Shown here in pieces: positions 35,690 to 45,704 of a stretch of DNA of 64,000 nt. Within the stretch, counting starts at the first letter, position 1; each line of letters starts with the position of its first letter. The notes under the pieces are model-generated. The model had not been told where the DNA came from. It saw only the letters and a list, made by a program, of their open reading frames with translations, and ran no database searches. Made by a program: the position numbers and the translations under genes. Location of the stretch: the NCBI GenBank assembly GCA_017450005.1, contig JAFSYM010000036.1:1-64000 (forward strand), read 5' to 3'. This DNA is from Clostridia bacterium (lineage in GTDB: Bacteria; Bacillota; Clostridia; Oscillospirales; Acutalibacteraceae).

Positions 35690-37720
35690 TCATTCTACCC
35701 CTCGGAATGCCAGCCCGCGTGTGAAGTCGCCTTCAGGCGGTGTACCCTCACGGAACGCACGCAGCACGTCGCTGCAGCTTTGTGTATCCTCGGTTGTGAA
35801 ATACAGAAGCATGAAATCCAGTCCCGCCATATCGCGCTGCTTGTCGGCCAGATACACCGGGCGGGAATTGAGAATCTCAGCGCACCCGCTGCGGCACTCG
35901 ATCGGAAACGACACGCCCTTGCGGTCGGTCAGCGTACCCGTCCGGCGGCATTCGCCGCACGTTTTGCCGTTTCGCTGCGGACAGTTGCGCGTGAGCATCA
36001 GCGGCAGTCTGCCGTAGGCAAACACGCCGCGCGGGATTGCTCCGCCGAGCGTCCGCGCCGCCGACAGCGGCAGCTCGGGCGAGAGCAGCGCCCCGGCCGC
36101 ACCGCGCGTCTGCCATTCGAGCAGCGACTGCGTGTTGAAAATATTGCTGCCGAACCCCATGATCGGCACAAGGCCGCATTCGCGCGCGAGCACGAACGCA
36201 TCCGCCGTCCCGCAAACCGCCTCGGTCACGCCGCACGCACGGCACCGCAGAAGCTCTGCCCGCACCTGCTGCGTCTGTCCGAACAGCCCGCGCGGTATTT
36301 CGACCGCCGCCGCGTGCCGTGCGATGGTTTCCGCTCCGCAGTACAGCGGCAGAATCACCTTGTCGACCGCCGGTTCGCGCGGAATCTGCGCTTCGTCAGA
36401 AAAGCGCGCATATCGTTTCGGCTCGCCCGCCGCCTCGTGAGCAGGCACAGCCGTTTCAGTCTGTGTGAACAGATGTGCAGGCCGCTGCGCCATACGCTGC
36501 GCCAATGCCTCGAGCGCGTCGCGCCGCAGCGCGTTGAGCGCCGACGCGGGCAAAAACAGGCCGTCCTGTATATCCGAATCGAAGGACGCGGGGTAAAACA
36601 GCGTACCGCCGCATTTTTGCATCTGCTTTTCGGCAGACGCCGCGTCGAGCGCGCGGCTTTGCGCCGGCGCGGGTATCTCGCCCACCGCCTGCGCCTGAAA
36701 GCCGCCGCTTTCGGCTGTCAGCCGAACCGGCTCCCCTGCCCTGCATATCAAAGAAAACCGCACCGGATATTTGCCGGGCACGGCTGCATAGAGTTTTTGC
36801 AGATCGTTCAGCACGCCGGACGCCGCCGTGACGTCCTCCTTTTGCCGCGTACCGAACATCGACACGCCCCGGTTTCCCGTATAGTATCCGTCCGTAAAGC
36901 CGGAACGCGAAAACACACTGCGCAGCGCGTCGAATATAGCGTCATCACCGGCGCCGTCAAGCGCCGCCTTGCAGGCGGTCACCGCCGCCGCAACGTATTC
37001 CGGACGCTTCATGCGTCCTTCGATTTTGAGCGAATCGACGCCGATTGCCGCGAGCTCGCGCACATGACGCAGCAGCGACAAGTCCTTCAGGCTCAGGTCG
37101 TGCCCCGTGCCGCCACGCGAGGCAAACGGCAGGCGGCAAGGCTGGGCGCACAGTCCCCGGTTGCCGCTGCGGCCACCAAACACCGCGCTGAGCAGGCACT
37201 GGCCGGATACGCTCATGCACAGCGCGCCGTGCACGAACATCTCAATTTCCATATCGGTCGACTCGCAGATTTCGCGAAGCTCCGACCGTTCGAGCTCGCG
37301 CGGTACGACCACGCGGGTAAAGCCGGCCTCGCGCAAAAGAAGCACGCCTGCCGGCGTCTGCACGGACGTCTGTGTGGACGCGTGCAGCGCAATATCACAG
37401 CTCTCGCGCGCCATACGCGCCACGCCCATATCCTGCACAATCAGCGCATCAACGCCGCACTGCACCGCTGTGCGCAGTACAGAACGCACCTGCTGCGTTT
37501 CCGCATCGGACGCGAGCGTGTTGAGCGTCAGATACAGCTTTGCGCCGTACACATGACAGAGATATGCCGCACGCTGCAGCGCATCTTCGTCGAAATTGGC
37601 TGCGCCGCGGCGGGCGTTGAGCGTCTGCGTGCCGAGATAGACGGCATCCGCACCGCTCCGCAGCGCCGCAGTCAGCGCATCGGGCGAGCCTGCAGGCGCG
37701 AGTATCTCCGGCCGTCTCAT
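35690..37720 (-). CDS. U32 family peptidase / RNA hydroxylation-type protein
   Basis: 676 residues. The opening PEILAPAGSPDALTAALRSGADAVYLG and LYLTLNTLA are the U32 barrel; HGALCMSVSGQCLLSAVFGGRSGNRGLCAQPC carries the conserved Cys set, with further Cys at NCPQRNGKTCGECRRTG and ECRSGC. A middle DUF3656-like region is present. Members were named collagenases, but several (RlhA, TrhP) act in 23S rRNA or tRNA hydroxylation, which is more plausible here. It overlaps the zapA stop by 4 bases, a pairing frequently seen in Firmicutes. Confidence 0.92.
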   Translation of the reverse strand: MRRPEILAPAGSPDALTAALRSGADAVYLGTQTLNARRGAANFDEDALQRAAYLCHVYGAKLYLTLNTLASDAETQQVRSVLRTAVQCGVDALIVQDMGVARMARESCDIALHASTQTSVQTPAGVLLLREAGFTRVVVPRELERSELREICESTDMEIEMFVHGALCMSVSGQCLLSAVFGGRSGNRGLCAQPCRLPFASRGGTGHDLSLKDLSLLRHVRELAAIGVDSLKIEGRMKRPEYVAAAVTACKAALDGAGDDAIFDALRSVFSRSGFTDGYYTGNRGVSMFGTRQKEDVTAASGVLNDLQKLYAAVPGKYPVRFSLICRAGEPVRLTAESGGFQAQAVGEIPAPAQSRALDAASAEKQMQKCGGTLFYPASFDSDIQDGLFLPASALNALRRDALEALAQRMAQRPAHLFTQTETAVPAHEAAGEPKRYARFSDEAQIPREPAVDKVILPLYCGAETIARHAAAVEIPRGLFGQTQQVRAELLRCRACGVTEAVCGTADAFVLARECGLVPIMGFGSNIFNTQSLLEWQTRGAAGALLSPELPLSAARTLGGAIPRGVFAYGRLPLMLTRNCPQRNGKTCGECRRTGTLTDRKGVSFPIECRSGCAEILNSRPVYLADKQRDMAGLDFMLLYFTTEDTQSCSDVLRAFREGTPPEGDFTRGLAFRGVE

Positions 37721-38070
37721 TCCTTCGCGCGTTTCATGCGCAGCGCTGCCAGTTCCTTGGACACGCGCTCCAATTCACGCCGCGTGATTTCGGAATCCGT
37801 GCGCGCTCTGGCGGAATCCTCCAGATAATCCTGAATCTGCGAGCGCAGATTTTCCGCGCTGTTCTCCGCCTTTTTGAACGCGTCAAGATAGTCGAGCGCA
37901 CACAGCACCGCGCACTGCGTGATGGACAGATGCGGATTATCCTCCATCAAATCCTGCATTTTTCCGTCCAGCTCTGCGCCGAGTTTGCGCATATAGTCCG
38001 CATCGTCCTCGGCAGAGGAAATGATATAGCTCGAACCGCAGATTTGCAGCTTGACTTTTGTCTTTTCCAT
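37717..38070 (-). CDS. zapA: Cell division protein ZapA
   Basis: 117 residues. The N-terminal globular part (KVKLQICGSSYIISSAEDDADYMRKLGAELDGKM) and helical DNPHLSITQCAVLCALDYLDAFKKA match ZapA; a coiled coil runs to the C-terminus. ZapA cross-links FtsZ protofilaments at the division ring. Translationally coupled to the U32 gene (ATGA overlap). Confidence 0.92.
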   Translation of the reverse strand: MEKTKVKLQICGSSYIISSAEDDADYMRKLGAELDGKMQDLMEDNPHLSITQCAVLCALDYLDAFKKAENSAENLRSQIQDYLEDSARARTDSEITRRELERVSKELAALRMKRAKE

Positions 38071-38092
38071 ATCGAAATCTCCTTCTCCTCTC

Positions 38093-39490
38093 TTATTCGT
38101 CCCCGGACAGCCTTCTGCCCATCAGAACGCCCATGACAGAGGCCATCATCAACCCGCGCGTCCAGCCGCTGGAATCGCCCAGACAGTGAAGTCCCGCGAT
38201 ACTTGTGGAAAGCTGTGCGTCCATGCGCACACGGTTGCTGTAGAATTTCAACTCCGGCGAATACAGCAGCGTTTCCGTCGAGGCGAAGCCCGGCACCACA
38301 TGGTCGACCGCCTGGATGAAACCAAGGATGTTAACCATCGCGCGGTACGGCATGGCGGCGGTGATGTCGCCCGCCACGGCGTCCGGCAGTGTCGGGCGCA
38401 GATTGGATTGCAGCAGTTCCTTCTGCCAGGTGCGCTTGCCGTCGAGAATATCGCCGTAGCGCTGCACAAGAATATGTCCCGCGCCGAGCATATTGGTCAG
38501 CTCTCCGACCTTTTGCGCATAGGCAATCGGCTGGTTGAACGGCTGGTTGAAATTGTGCGAACAGAGAATGGACAGGTTCGTATTGTCGCTCTTGCGCTCT
38601 TTGTAGGAATGGCCGTTGACGACGGCCAGCTCGTTGTCGTAGTTCTCCTGGCTGACAAAGCCGCCGGGATTCTGGCAGAACGTGCGTACCTTGTTTTTGA
38701 ACGGACGCGGATAGCCGATGAGCTTGGACTCATACAGCACCTCGTTGACCGTTTCCATCACTTCGTTGCGCACCTCGACGCGCACGCCGATGTCTACCGT
38801 GCCGGGCTGGTGCGCAATACCATTTTCCTGACAGATGCGCTCGAGCCAGTCCGCGCCGCGTCTGCCCGTGGCGACCACGGTTGTACCCGCCTCGATATCG
38901 AAGCCAGTCCGGCCGTCCGTCACATGAACGCCGCGGCACACGCCGTCGTGCAGCAGCAGATTGGTGCACTCGCAGCCGAACAGCAGCTCCACGCCCTGCC
39001 GCAGCAGCTCCTGCTCGATGGCGTAGTAGATGTCCTGCGCCTTTTCGGTGCCGAGGTGGCGGATCGGACAATCCACCAGCTTGAGACCTGCCTGAATCGC
39101 ACGCTTGCGGATCTCCTTGACCGCCTCGGTATTGCCGACGCCCTCCACATGTGTATCGGCGCCGAACTCCAGATAAATCCTGTCTGTATAATCTATCGTT
39201 TCCTGCACAAGCAGCTCGCCGACCAGCGTCGGCAGATCGCCGCCCACTTCGTAGGACAGCGAGAGCTTGCCGTCGGAAAACGCGCCTGCGCCGGAAAACC
39301 CGGTCGTGATGTGGCAGTAGGGCTTGCAGTTCATGCACCGCCCGGTCTGCGCTTTCGGACAGCGGCGATGCTCGACCGCCTTGCCCTTTTCGACAATCAC
39401 GATTTTTTTCCGGCTGCCGCGGCGCAGCATCTCCAGCGCCGTAAAGATGCCGGAAGGTCCCGCGCCGACGATCACAACGTCTGTATGCAT
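38093..39490 (-). CDS. FAD-dependent oxidoreductase (COG2509 type)
   Basis: 465 residues. An N-terminal Rossmann motif VVIVGAGPSGIFTALEML binds FAD; KCPKAQTGRCMNCKPYCHITTGFSGAGAFSDGKLSLS-type segment (around residues 45-75; here RRCPKAQTGRCMNCKP) holds the Cys cluster typical of this uncharacterised dehydrogenase group; GLHCLGDSSGWTRGLMMASVMG closes the FAD site. Electron partners and substrate are unknown. It is 3 bases after the serine hydrolase and 22 bases before zapA on the same strand. Confidence 0.88.
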   Translation of the reverse strand: MHTDVVIVGAGPSGIFTALEMLRRGSRKKIVIVEKGKAVEHRRCPKAQTGRCMNCKPYCHITTGFSGAGAFSDGKLSLSYEVGGDLPTLVGELLVQETIDYTDRIYLEFGADTHVEGVGNTEAVKEIRKRAIQAGLKLVDCPIRHLGTEKAQDIYYAIEQELLRQGVELLFGCECTNLLLHDGVCRGVHVTDGRTGFDIEAGTTVVATGRRGADWLERICQENGIAHQPGTVDIGVRVEVRNEVMETVNEVLYESKLIGYPRPFKNKVRTFCQNPGGFVSQENYDNELAVVNGHSYKERKSDNTNLSILCSHNFNQPFNQPIAYAQKVGELTNMLGAGHILVQRYGDILDGKRTWQKELLQSNLRPTLPDAVAGDITAAMPYRAMVNILGFIQAVDHVVPGFASTETLLYSPELKFYSNRVRMDAQLSTSIAGLHCLGDSSGWTRGLMMASVMGVLMGRRLSGDE

Positions 39491-39493
39491 GGT

Positions 39494-41245
39494 TTACTCA
39501 CTTTCACTTTCCGTCTGCGTGTCCTCGACCTCGACTTCGATCTCGTCCACGTCTTCCTCAGTCACAGAGGACGTCTCTTCCTCGTCCGCCTGCTCGGACT
39601 TCTTCTTTTTGTATGCGCCCTTTTCGAGGATTTCACCGTGCATGACCGGCTCCACAATGCGTGTGAGCGAGTCAAACAGCTTGCCGCCGAGATTCTTGCC
39701 CGCGCGCGTGTGGAACGTCTCGTCCACCGTGAAGCGCACGTCCTCGAGCACCTCCTCGAGCGACGGCTCGGAACGCGTTGCAAGCTGCACCTTTTTGCCG
39801 CGGAAGGAGAATGTCAGATAGCGGATGCCGATGGACTCCACCGGACGGATGCGCACCTCGAGCGTGTTTTCGTCCGTCCAGAACGCAGCGGCGTAGATCG
39901 TGTAGCGCGTACCGGCAAGCGTGATGCGCGACACGCGGTAGCGCCCGTCCATGCCCATCTGCACGCAGCACGTCTCGTCGCCCTCGCGCCACTGGAACAG
40001 CGCGTAGTCGCCGCAGAAGCGGATCTGGAAACGGTCCATGTTGCCCGCACGGTCCTTGGTCATATACACCGCCACAACCGGCAGCACTGACGGCGGGAAA
40101 CCGACAAGATTTGCCGACATGGGTTTCTGGAACCACAGAATTTTGTCCTGAATCGTCTCCTCCATGGGGCTGCGCAGCGCCGGCTCGGGCAGCACGTCAA
40201 TCGCGCGCGACGTCAGGAATGCGTTCAATTCGGTCGGATCGGTCGCCGGCAGCGAAGGCTCCGTCACGGCAGAAGCGAGCGCTTCGGCCGCGTTATACAC
40301 ATGATCGGTATGTCCGTCACCGGAGACGGTCACAACGCACAGATCCTTGTCCCGGATGCACAGGCCGATCTGGCCGAACACGCCGCAGGACAGGTACTCG
40401 TTCTCGTTTCGGATCCAGAAGCAGTAGCCGTAGCCGCCGCGGGCGTTGTCGCCGGTCTCCTCCGTGGCCGTCTGGAAGCTGGTCGCCTCCTGCAGGAACG
40501 CCTCGGGGATAATCTGTCTGCCGCCGAACCTGCCGCCCTGATGAATCATGAGCGTAAACTTCGCAAAGCTCTCCGGCGTCAGGAACAGACCCCAGCCGCC
40601 GGACTCCGTGCCGGTCTCGTCGGTCTCCCAGTAGGGCGTGCGCACGCCCAGCGGCTCCCACAGACGCGGCGTGAGGAACTCCGTCACCGTCATGCCTGTC
40701 AGACGGCAGAGCATGGCGCAGAGCATATAGGGATTTTCGTTGATATATTTGAATTTTTCGCCGGGCTTTGCGTACCATTTGGAATTCGCAAACTGCCGGA
40801 TCCACTCGCCCTTGGTCTTGTTGGCCATGTAGCTGGGGAACTTGCCGCTGGTCATGTTCAGCAGATTTCGCACCTTGATCTCGCCGAACGCCTCGGCGTC
40901 GTTTTCAGGCACATATTCCGGGAACACCTCGGCAATGGACGTGTCGAGCGTCAGATACCCTTCCTCGATGGCGAGGCCGACCGCGCAGGCCGTCACACTC
41001 TTGCTGATCGAGTACATGATGTGCGGCATATCAGGCGAGAACGGGTAGCGGTGGCATTCGGCCGCCACCTTGCCCGCGCGCAGAATAAACAGCGAATGGT
41101 AGCGGAAATTGTTTTCTTCGAGCGACTCGACAAACGCGCGCACCGCGTCGCCCGGCACGCCGACCTCCTCCGGACATGCCGCACGCGGCAGCCGGATCGT
41201 GTCGTGCACTTCGGGTTCAAAACGTTTCATTGTAATCTCTGCCAT
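39494..41245 (-). CDS. Serine hydrolase of the class C beta-lactamase / PBP4-like family
   Basis: 583 residues. Catalytic motifs: SISK (Ser79, Lys82) and YIN (Tyr167, Asn169). A domain of about 320 residues ends near ALASAVTE. A second beta-rich domain follows (about 370-530) and a very acidic, Glu/Asp/Ser-rich tail ends the protein. No signal peptide is visible, unusual if it acted on peptidoglycan; many relatives are cytoplasmic esterases. It sits 12 bases after the GH2 gene and 3 before the FAD gene. Confidence 0.9.
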   Translation of the reverse strand: MAEITMKRFEPEVHDTIRLPRAACPEEVGVPGDAVRAFVESLEENNFRYHSLFILRAGKVAAECHRYPFSPDMPHIMYSISKSVTACAVGLAIEEGYLTLDTSIAEVFPEYVPENDAEAFGEIKVRNLLNMTSGKFPSYMANKTKGEWIRQFANSKWYAKPGEKFKYINENPYMLCAMLCRLTGMTVTEFLTPRLWEPLGVRTPYWETDETGTESGGWGLFLTPESFAKFTLMIHQGGRFGGRQIIPEAFLQEATSFQTATEETGDNARGGYGYCFWIRNENEYLSCGVFGQIGLCIRDKDLCVVTVSGDGHTDHVYNAAEALASAVTEPSLPATDPTELNAFLTSRAIDVLPEPALRSPMEETIQDKILWFQKPMSANLVGFPPSVLPVVAVYMTKDRAGNMDRFQIRFCGDYALFQWREGDETCCVQMGMDGRYRVSRITLAGTRYTIYAAAFWTDENTLEVRIRPVESIGIRYLTFSFRGKKVQLATRSEPSLEEVLEDVRFTVDETFHTRAGKNLGGKLFDSLTRIVEPVMHGEILEKGAYKKKKSEQADEEETSSVTEEDVDEIEVEVEDTQTESESE

Positions 41246-41257
41246 AATAAGCCCTCC

Positions 41258-44212
41258 TTACAGAATGGGAGAAATACGCACGCGGAAAGACAGTCCGTCT
41301 TTTGCGCTGACGCGGTACTGCGGCAGCGTATCCTGACCGCAGCTCGCCGTGCCCGTGCCGCGGATAAAGCCGTCGATCTCGACCACCGTCGTGTGCTGAT
41401 CGACCAGATCCTCGCGGTGCGCGGCGTCAGAAAGCAGCGCCTGCGTGAACGGGCGCACGTTGAAGCTGAACGGCTTGTCCCCTGCCGCGAAACGCAGACC
41501 GCAGCCGGACGCATCGCGCAGTTCCATAAAGCGCGTGTCGCCGTGGTTGCCGTTGTCCTGCGGATAGATGTACGACTCCTGCATCGCATCGACCGTCGTC
41601 TCGTAGATTCCGACGGGCGACTGCGCCTTGCAGTCGGGCATATTCTCCTGCGTGCCGCGGCCGTAATAGCGCACTGCGCGCATCGTCTCGGGCAGCTCAA
41701 TCGCCAGACCGAAACGCGCCAGATCGCTGACCGCTTCGAGCGAACACGTGGGCAGGATTGACGACTCGACATCAATCGTACCCTTGCCGCCGATCGTGCA
41801 GCGCAGCGTCCACTCAAACAGCTTGACGCTGCCGCCGTCGACGCGATAAACCGCGACGGTCTGTGTGTCGGTATGTGTAAAGGAAATCAGTGCATATTGC
41901 ATGTCGTGCAGACGCGCATCCCCGCGCCATTTCCATTTGACCGCAGCGTCATTGTCGAGCAGCGCGCGATAAAGATTCAGCCGCATGCCGCGTTTGCCGA
42001 CGGGCGATTCGTTCAGCAGCGATTTGCCGCCGACCGTGTAGCTGCGCAGCGCGCCGCAGGTCTTGCAGAACTGCGCCTCGCCCCCGTCGAAACGGAACGT
42101 GACAAACTGATCCGTCTCCTCGGCGGTCACCGCGCCGTCCTCGTCGTCGGCCGCCGGCAGCGCCTCGCGCACCGTGACCTGCTCGGTCGCGATCGCCTGA
42201 TCGCCGTCGGTATAGGTAAAGTTGACGAAGCAGTCGGCCGCATCCGGCAGGTCGATCCGCACGTCCTGTGTCTGCAGCGGCGCAATGTCAAGCGCGATCA
42301 CACCCTCGCCGGCCGTCACGCCGTTTGCGAGCACTTCGTAAGCAATCCGTATGTAACCGCTCGAACGGAAGCGGTTGGTATTCTCAAAGCGGAACGTGCA
42401 GCCGCCCGCGTACGATGCGCGCACAGGACGGTACACGACCTTCATTTCCAGCGCGCCCGTGTGCGGCGTGCGGTCGGGATAAAACAGGCCGTCCACGCAG
42501 AAGTTGCCGTCGTGCCGCCACTCGCCGTGGTCGCCGCCGTAGGTGTAGCGGCCGTCCCCGTGCAGCACGGCGTGATCCGCCCACTCCCAGATGCAGCCGC
42601 CCATGAAAATGTCGTCCGAGTAGATGATGTCCCAGTATTCCTCCAGCGCGCCGGGGCCGACGCCCATCGCGTGGCAGTATTCGCACAGGAAGAACGGCTT
42701 TTCGGTGTAGCGCTTGCCGCGGGTGCGCTCGCGAATGGCGCGCATCTCCGGGTCGTGCGTGTACATCTCGGACACGACGTCATAGGCAAAGCGGTCGGTA
42801 CGGATGACGCCCTCGTAATGCACCGGAATTTCGGGGCAGACGTCGTGCAGAAAATCGTAGCACACGTCCTGGCACGCGTAGCCGCCCGCCTCGTTGCCGA
42901 GCGACCACATCGTCACGCTTGGATGGCTGCGGTCGCGCATATACATGCGTCGTACCCTGTCGAGATAGCGCGGCGCCCATGCGGGATCGTGGCTGGTTAA
43001 GTCCATATTGTTGTGCGGATCGCAGCCGCAGCCGTGCGTTTCGATGTCCGCCTCGTCCACGACGTACAGGCCGTACAGGTCGCACAGCGTCAAAAACTGC
43101 GGGTCGGGCGGATAGTGCGACGTGCGCACTGTGTTGACGTTGAACTGCTTCATCAGCTCAATGTCGCGCAGCAGATCGTCGCAGGAGAGCGCATAGCCCT
43201 TCGTTTCGTGTGTATCATGATGGTTGACGCCCTTGAACTTGATCTTCTGCCCGTTGAAATAAAAGACGTTTCCGACAATCTCAACCGTGCGGAAGCCGAT
43301 ATACTGGCGAACCGTCTGCTGTGCCTTGCCGTCCTTTTCGAGCGTGATGTACAGCTCGTATACCGTCGGCACCTCGGCATTCCATTCAGTCACGTCCAAA
43401 TCGGGCAGAACGGCCGTTTCGCCGGCAGCCGCATTCGCCGACGCGACCGTTTCACCTTCGCGGCACAGCGTGATCTGCGCCGTGCCCGCGTCCGCGTCCG
43501 TCCAGACGGACAGGTCGTAGCCCTTCGCCGTCTTCTTTGTACGCACCTCGTAGTCACGGATGAAGGTCTGCGGCATTTCGTACAGCAGCACGTCGCGGAA
43601 GATGCCGTTTTCGCGGAACATGTCCTGGCACTCCAGGAAAGTGCCGGTCGACCACTTGTGAATCACGACGACCAGCTCGTTGCTGCCGGCGTGCAGATAG
43701 CCGCTGATTGCAAACTCGGACGTATTGTGCGCACCCTCGCCGTAGCCGACAAACACACCGTTGACATACACGTCAACGCACGAAACCGCACCGAGGAAAG
43801 CGAGCAGATACGTCTTGCTCAGATCCGAAACGTCAAAGAACAGCCGATACACGCCGCAGGGCATTTTTTCCGGCAGCTCGGGCGGGCGGTTGTCAAACGG
43901 ATAGGCGCAGTTGATGTATGCAGGGTTTTCATATCCCGTGCGCTGCCAGGTAGACGGCACGCACACCTTGTCGAACGCGACCGTGTCCGTGTCCAATTCG
44001 TCCGGCAGATCGGCAATGTCGGCAAAGTATTTGAAGTCCCACGCGCCCGACAGTACACGCACCTGGTCGGAACTGCCGCGTTCACGCACAAACGGCGTAG
44101 CACGCAGCGTGTCCATGTCGCCGTACGGGATGGCGTATGCCCGAGCGGGCATGCGGTTGACTTCGTAAATGTCGAAATCTCTGTAATTGGTTTTGTTCAG
44201 TGCGTAGCGCAT
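41258..44212 (-). CDS. lacZ: Glycoside hydrolase family 2 beta-galactosidase
   Basis: 984 residues in the five-domain LacZ layout: jelly-roll sugar-binding domain (FDNRPPELPEKMPCGVYRLFFDVSD), Ig-like domain, TIM barrel, and C-terminal beta-sandwich domains (Bgal small chain). Acid/base motif VTMWSLGNEAGG (Glu about 439) and nucleophile motif FFLCEYCHAMGVGPG (Glu about 511). It hydrolyses lactose or other beta-galactosides; no signal peptide, so intracellular. Its ATG, with GGAGG upstream, overlaps the last 16 bases of murC, an odd coupling of wall synthesis and sugar use. Confidence 0.94.
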   Translation of the reverse strand: MRYALNKTNYRDFDIYEVNRMPARAYAIPYGDMDTLRATPFVRERGSSDQVRVLSGAWDFKYFADIADLPDELDTDTVAFDKVCVPSTWQRTGYENPAYINCAYPFDNRPPELPEKMPCGVYRLFFDVSDLSKTYLLAFLGAVSCVDVYVNGVFVGYGEGAHNTSEFAISGYLHAGSNELVVVIHKWSTGTFLECQDMFRENGIFRDVLLYEMPQTFIRDYEVRTKKTAKGYDLSVWTDADAGTAQITLCREGETVASANAAAGETAVLPDLDVTEWNAEVPTVYELYITLEKDGKAQQTVRQYIGFRTVEIVGNVFYFNGQKIKFKGVNHHDTHETKGYALSCDDLLRDIELMKQFNVNTVRTSHYPPDPQFLTLCDLYGLYVVDEADIETHGCGCDPHNNMDLTSHDPAWAPRYLDRVRRMYMRDRSHPSVTMWSLGNEAGGYACQDVCYDFLHDVCPEIPVHYEGVIRTDRFAYDVVSEMYTHDPEMRAIRERTRGKRYTEKPFFLCEYCHAMGVGPGALEEYWDIIYSDDIFMGGCIWEWADHAVLHGDGRYTYGGDHGEWRHDGNFCVDGLFYPDRTPHTGALEMKVVYRPVRASYAGGCTFRFENTNRFRSSGYIRIAYEVLANGVTAGEGVIALDIAPLQTQDVRIDLPDAADCFVNFTYTDGDQAIATEQVTVREALPAADDEDGAVTAEETDQFVTFRFDGGEAQFCKTCGALRSYTVGGKSLLNESPVGKRGMRLNLYRALLDNDAAVKWKWRGDARLHDMQYALISFTHTDTQTVAVYRVDGGSVKLFEWTLRCTIGGKGTIDVESSILPTCSLEAVSDLARFGLAIELPETMRAVRYYGRGTQENMPDCKAQSPVGIYETTVDAMQESYIYPQDNGNHGDTRFMELRDASGCGLRFAAGDKPFSFNVRPFTQALLSDAAHREDLVDQHTTVVEIDGFIRGTGTASCGQDTLPQYRVSAKDGLSFRVRISPIL

Positions 44213-45600
44213 GCTGCGTCCTCCGTCTTTTTATTATATTTTTGAATCATCATTTTGGCCGCTTTGTAAATGTCGCCGCAGCCGAGCGTAATCACAAGAT
44301 CGCCCGGCTCTGCCGTGCGCACCACGTAATCGGCCACTTCCTCGAACGTCTCGAACCAGACGCTGCCCGGAATTTTGGCGGCCAGATCCGCGGTGTAGAT
44401 GCCGTAGGTGTTGCGCTCGCGCGAGCCCATGATCTGCGTCATCACGATGCCGTCCGCAATCGAAAGCGCTTCGGCAAACTCCGAAAGCAGCATCGCCGTG
44501 CGCGAATAGGTAAAGGGCTGAAACACCGCGATCACGCGCTTATAGTCCATCGCCTTGGCCGCCGTCAGCGTCACCTCGATCTCCTTGGGGTGGTGCGCAT
44601 AGTCGTCCGCAATCGTCACGCCGCAGAACGTGCCGAACACTTCAAAACGTCGTCCCGCACCGCGGAAATGCGCGAGCGCTTCGGCGCACTGCGCCATCGT
44701 CACACCGTTTTCAAGTGCGGCCGCAATCGCCGCCAGCGCATTGTACACGTTGTGTGCGCCGGGCACGCACAGCTGCACCGTACCGAGGTTCCCGCCGGCG
44801 TGCTCAACGTCGAACGATGCGAACGCATGCTCTATCCGCACGTTGACCGCGCGGTAATCGCAGCTCTCGCCCAGACCGAACGAAATGTACGCCTTGCCGT
44901 CTTTCGCACGCGAAAGCGCATCGAGCGTGCGTTCGTCGTCGCCGTTATACAGGATCGTGCGGCTCGTCAGATCGGCAAACTTCGTGAACGACGCCTTGAG
45001 GTTCTCCACGGTCTTGAAATAGTCGAGGTGATCCTCGTCGATGTTGAGAAAGATCGCCATATCGGGCGACAGATCGAGAAACGTGTCGACAAATTCGCAC
45101 GCCTCGCACACCATCGTGTCCGTCTGTCCCACACGGCCGTTGGTTCCCGTGAGCGGGAGCTTTCCGCCGATCACGCAGGTCGGGTCCGCGCCGGCCTCGA
45201 TAAGAATCTGCGCGAGCATGGAGGTCGTCGTCGTCTTGCCGTGCGTGCCGCAGACCGCAATGCAGTTGGGGTACATGCGGCTGATTGCGCCAAACAGTTT
45301 CGAGCGCTCAAAGGTCGGGATGCCGGACGCTTTCGCCGCAACAAGCTCCGGATTATCCGGCAGCAGCGCCGCCGTGTAGACGATCATTTCCGCCCCTTCA
45401 ATATTCTCCGCACGCTGTCCCATGTAGACCGGGATGCCGAGCGCGCGGATGCGCGAGAGCGTGTCGCTCTCGTTGTTGTCCGAACCGGAGAGCGCATAGC
45501 CCTCGTTGTGCAGGATCTCGGCCAGCGGGCACATGCCGCTGCCGCCGATGCCGATAAAATGTACGCGTTTGATCTGCCGCAGCAGTGCGTCAATTTCCAT
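44197..45600 (-). CDS. murC: UDP-N-acetylmuramate--L-alanine ligase
   Basis: 467 residues. VHFIGIGGSGMCPLAEIL (UDP-sugar-binding N-terminal domain), CGTHGKTTTTSMLA (P-loop), NIDEDHLDYF and ADDYAHHPKEIEVTL are classical Mur ligase motifs. It adds L-Ala to UDP-MurNAc in the cytoplasm, the first step of stem-peptide synthesis. First gene of an apparent eight-gene operon (to 32777); internal gaps are all 22 bases or less. Confidence 0.97.
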   Translation of the reverse strand: MEIDALLRQIKRVHFIGIGGSGMCPLAEILHNEGYALSGSDNNESDTLSRIRALGIPVYMGQRAENIEGAEMIVYTAALLPDNPELVAAKASGIPTFERSKLFGAISRMYPNCIAVCGTHGKTTTTSMLAQILIEAGADPTCVIGGKLPLTGTNGRVGQTDTMVCEACEFVDTFLDLSPDMAIFLNIDEDHLDYFKTVENLKASFTKFADLTSRTILYNGDDERTLDALSRAKDGKAYISFGLGESCDYRAVNVRIEHAFASFDVEHAGGNLGTVQLCVPGAHNVYNALAAIAAALENGVTMAQCAEALAHFRGAGRRFEVFGTFCGVTIADDYAHHPKEIEVTLTAAKAMDYKRVIAVFQPFTYSRTAMLLSEFAEALSIADGIVMTQIMGSRERNTYGIYTADLAAKIPGSVWFETFEEVADYVVRTAEPGDLVITLGCGDIYKAAKMMIQKYNKKTEDAACATH

Positions 45601-45652
45601 AGTATCACCTTCCGAAAGTCAAAAACGCAGACTATACCGCATTATCCTATAT

Positions 45653-45681
45653 ATTATATTCTATTTTTACGCAAACTTCAA
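45653..45681 (-). promoter_or_regulatory. Promoter of the murC-led operon
   Basis: On the minus strand TTGAAG (45676-45681), 17 bases, TATAAT (45653-45658). Confidence 0.85.
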
Positions 45682-45704
45682 TGATTTTTTTGAATTAAAA
45701 AACT

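Noticed and set aside
32831-37828. Long plus-strand open frame of 1665 codons
   Set aside because: It runs antisense to zapA, U32 peptidase, phosphoesterase and symporter genes, is rich in Arg/His/Ala as expected for a shadow frame in GC-rich DNA, and has no ribosome-binding site or recognisable domain.
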